DNA of 8,344 nt from Coriobacteriales bacterium. Its GTDB lineage: Bacteria > Actinomycetota > Coriobacteriia > Coriobacteriales > UBA8131. The stretch covers positions 1-8,344 of the forward strand of contig JAITUO010000166.1 of the NCBI GenBank assembly GCA_031286245.1, read 5' to 3'. Under the pieces are notes generated by a model that had not been told where the DNA came from, made no database searches, and worked only from the letters and a program-made list of their open reading frames with translations. The position numbers were made by a program, and so were the translations under genes. Shown here in pieces: positions 6,835 to 8,344 of this stretch; the stretch's first letter is position 1, and the number at the start of each line of letters is the position of its first letter.

Positions 6835-6873
6835 ACGGTAAAATGACGATCATGATTTGACGGTAAAAAAATG
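6835..6873. promoter_or_regulatory. Possible operator in the hydrolase-glpK divergent region: direct repeats around a palindrome
   Basis: ACGGTAAAA occurs at 6835-6843 and again at 6860-6868, 25 bp apart, both in the plus direction, and each is followed by TG after its A-run. Between them lies the perfect 8-bp palindrome ATCATGAT (6849-6856). A consensus-like -35, TTGACG (6857-6862), overlaps the second repeat and could serve glpK, but the only -10 at suitable spacing is the poor TGGACT (6881-6886). The arrangement would suit a regulator acting on both divergent genes; no particular regulator can be named from it. Confidence 0.35.
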
Positions 6874-6906
6874 TTTGGTTTGGACTGCTTGGCAACCGCT
6901 GACAAC

Positions 6907-6914
6907 GAGAAAGG
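6907..6914 (+). promoter_or_regulatory. Ribosome binding site of glpK
   Basis: GAGAAAGG ends 6 nt before the ATG at 6921. It confirms the glpK start, which also lines up with the N-terminus of known glycerol kinases. Confidence 0.75.
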
Positions 6915-6920
6915 CTGGAT

Positions 6921-8344
6921 ATGGCAAAGGACCTGATCCTGGCACTTGACCAGGGGACTACCTCGTCACGGGCATTGCTTTTTGACCAGAGGGGGAGCCT
7001 GGTCGACAGCGCACAGTACCCTTTCAGTCAGTTGTATCCTCAGCCAGGTTGGGTCGAGCATGACCCAATGGAGATTATGTCTACACAACTGGCTGCACTC
7101 ACAGGGGTATTAGTCAATGCCCATATCGACCCGGATCGAATTGCAGCAGTTGGCATAACCAATCAACGGGAGACGACTGTACTATGGCATCGCCAGACGG
7201 GGCTGCCAATCGCCAATGCCATTGTCTGGCAGTGCCGGCGGACGGCTGCGATGGTTGAACAGCTCTGCGCAGACGCTGAGGTCAGCCGCCGGATAACCGA
7301 CCTGACCGGACTGGTGCCCGATGCCTATTTCTCAGCCAGCAAAATTGCCTGGCTGCTCGACCACACTCCCGGTGCTCGTGAATTAGCCAAGCAAGGCGAG
7401 CTGGCTTTCGGCACCATCGACAGTTGGTTGGTATATGCCCTGACTGGGGGAGCAGTGCATGCCACTGATGTCACCAATGCCAGTCGTACGATGCTTTTTG
7501 ATATCCACAAAGGAGTTTGGGACAGCTGGTTGCTGGAGCTTTTTAACGTCCCTGCATCTCTGTTACCGGAAGTCAAGCCTTCGGCAGCAGATTATGGATT
7601 GACTGTGCATCCTTCAGTACCCAAGGGACTACGCATAGCCAGCCTGGTTGGCGATCAGCAGGCAGCCTTGTTCGGTCAACGCTGCTTTACGATGGGAGAA
7701 GCCAAGAACACCTTGGGGACAGGGGCATTTCTGCTGATGCATACCGGCCAGCGAGCCTGTACTTCGAAAAACCGGCTGGTAACCACAGTGGCAGCCTCAG
7801 TTCCGGAACAAAGCAACTTGGAATATGCCCTCGAAGGCTCAGTTTTTGTGGCTGGAGCCCTGGTGCAATGGCTAAGGGATGAGCTTGGCCTGATCAGCAC
7901 CGCAGCGGAGTCTGAAGATATGGCAGTCAGCGTGCCTGACAGTGGAGGAGTACATGTCGTCCCGGCTTTCACTGGGTTGGGAGCTCCCTGGTGGGATGCC
8001 GATGCCCGGGGCGCAATCCTGGGTCTGACCCGCGGAGCGACCAAAGAGCACATCGTCCGAGCCGCACTGGAGTCGCTGGCCTACCAGTCCGCCGACCTGA
8101 TTGCCGCTTTCGAGGACGACGCCGACGTGTCAATCAAGTCATTGAAGGTTGACGGCGGAGCAGCAGCCAACAGCTTTCTGGTCCAATTCATGGCAGACTT
8201 GCTGGGTATACCGATTGATCGGCCTGAAAGCCCTGAGGCCACTGGCTTGGGTGCAGCTTTTCTGGCTGGCTTGACATCTGGCCTCTGGCAAGACCAGGCA
8301 GAGTTGCTGGCACTTGACCTGCCAGCCCAACAGTTCGTTCCCCA
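6921..8344 (+). CDS. glpK: Glycerol kinase (3' end outside the window)
   Basis: 474 codons are present and the frame is open to the window edge; compared with the usual roughly 500 residues, about 30 are missing. The enzyme phosphorylates glycerol with ATP to sn-glycerol-3-phosphate in the cytoplasm, the entry step of glycerol use. Evidence: LDQGTTSSR (9-17) near the start; NQRET (81-85) with R83 and E84, W103 and Y136, which match the glycerol-binding residues of E. coli GlpK; catalytic base D245 in GDQQAALFG; FGGY signature 1 at 136-148 (Y-F-S-A-S-K-I-A-W-L-L-D-H) and signature 2 at 364-384 (starting GAILGLTRG); DGGAAANSFL (411-420) in the ATP domain. Identity to the E. coli protein is high by eye throughout. 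The loop before GDQQ has H230, but lacks the YHFYG context of the HPr-phosphorylated histidine in enterococcal enzymes. The gene is divergent from the lipase-like hydrolase, suggesting shared use of glycerides. It is followed by nothing visible here. Confidence 0.97.
   Translation, partial: MAKDLILALDQGTTSSRALLFDQRGSLVDSAQYPFSQLYPQPGWVEHDPMEIMSTQLAALTGVLVNAHIDPDRIAAVGITNQRETTVLWHRQTGLPIANAIVWQCRRTAAMVEQLCADAEVSRRITDLTGLVPDAYFSASKIAWLLDHTPGARELAKQGELAFGTIDSWLVYALTGGAVHATDVTNASRTMLFDIHKGVWDSWLLELFNVPASLLPEVKPSAADYGLTVHPSVPKGLRIASLVGDQQAALFGQRCFTMGEAKNTLGTGAFLLMHTGQRACTSKNRLVTTVAASVPEQSNLEYALEGSVFVAGALVQWLRDELGLISTAAESEDMAVSVPDSGGVHVVPAFTGLGAPWWDADARGAILGLTRGATKEHIVRAALESLAYQSADLIAAFEDDADVSIKSLKVDGGAAANSFLVQFMADLLGIPIDRPESPEATGLGAAFLAGLTSGLWQDQAELLALDLPAQQFVP

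Noticed and set aside
7325..8330. Minus-strand open frames opposite glpK
   Set aside because: They are antisense to a highly conserved glycerol kinase reading frame and show no known domains.

Overview
The window looks like chromosomal DNA from an anaerobic or facultatively anaerobic Gram-positive bacterium. The main evidence is a 5'-nucleotidase that ends in a sortase-type sorting signal (TPATG, hydrophobic segment, basic tail), together with strong purine-rich ribosome binding sites and an oxygen-sensitive ferredoxin-linked 2-ketoacid oxidoreductase (IorAB). The sequence alone does not decide between Bacillota and Actinomycetota. All six genes are ordinary coding sequence. I see no phage, transposon, CRISPR, tRNA or rRNA.

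Layout. Five genes run on the minus strand from about 6801 down to 1. In transcription order they are an alpha/beta hydrolase of the monoacylglycerol lipase type (6801-5848), a surface-anchored 5'-nucleotidase (5691-3697), a membrane-anchored peptidyl-prolyl isomerase with a parvulin-like and an FKBP module (3519-2005), iorA (2005-137) and the first 46 codons of iorB (140 to the window edge). One gene, glpK (glycerol kinase), runs on the plus strand from 6921 and leaves the window about 30 codons before its expected end. No gene-free stretch exceeds 300 bases. The three gaps (6802-6920, 5692-5847, 3520-3696) hold, respectively, a divergent promoter region with a 9-bp direct repeat and a palindrome; a 50-bp tandem repeat array; and a nested inverted repeat.

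How the genes relate. The isomerase, iorA and iorB are tightly packed (TAATG and ATGA overlaps) and are very probably one transcript, although an extracytoplasmic foldase and a cytosolic aromatic-ketoacid oxidoreductase have no obvious shared job. The hydrolase and glpK diverge from one 119-bp gap and make biochemical sense together: a glyceride lipase would release glycerol, which GlpK phosphorylates. The nucleotidase would work outside the cell on nucleotides, releasing nucleoside and phosphate.

Most notable observations: a foldase with a parvulin-like module that seems to have lost its active-site histidines, fused to an FKBP domain that keeps its catalytic residues; and a 50-bp tandem array made of copies of the last nine codons and stop of the hydrolase gene, lying in the leader of the nucleotidase gene. 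I found no convincing wholly new biological system here.
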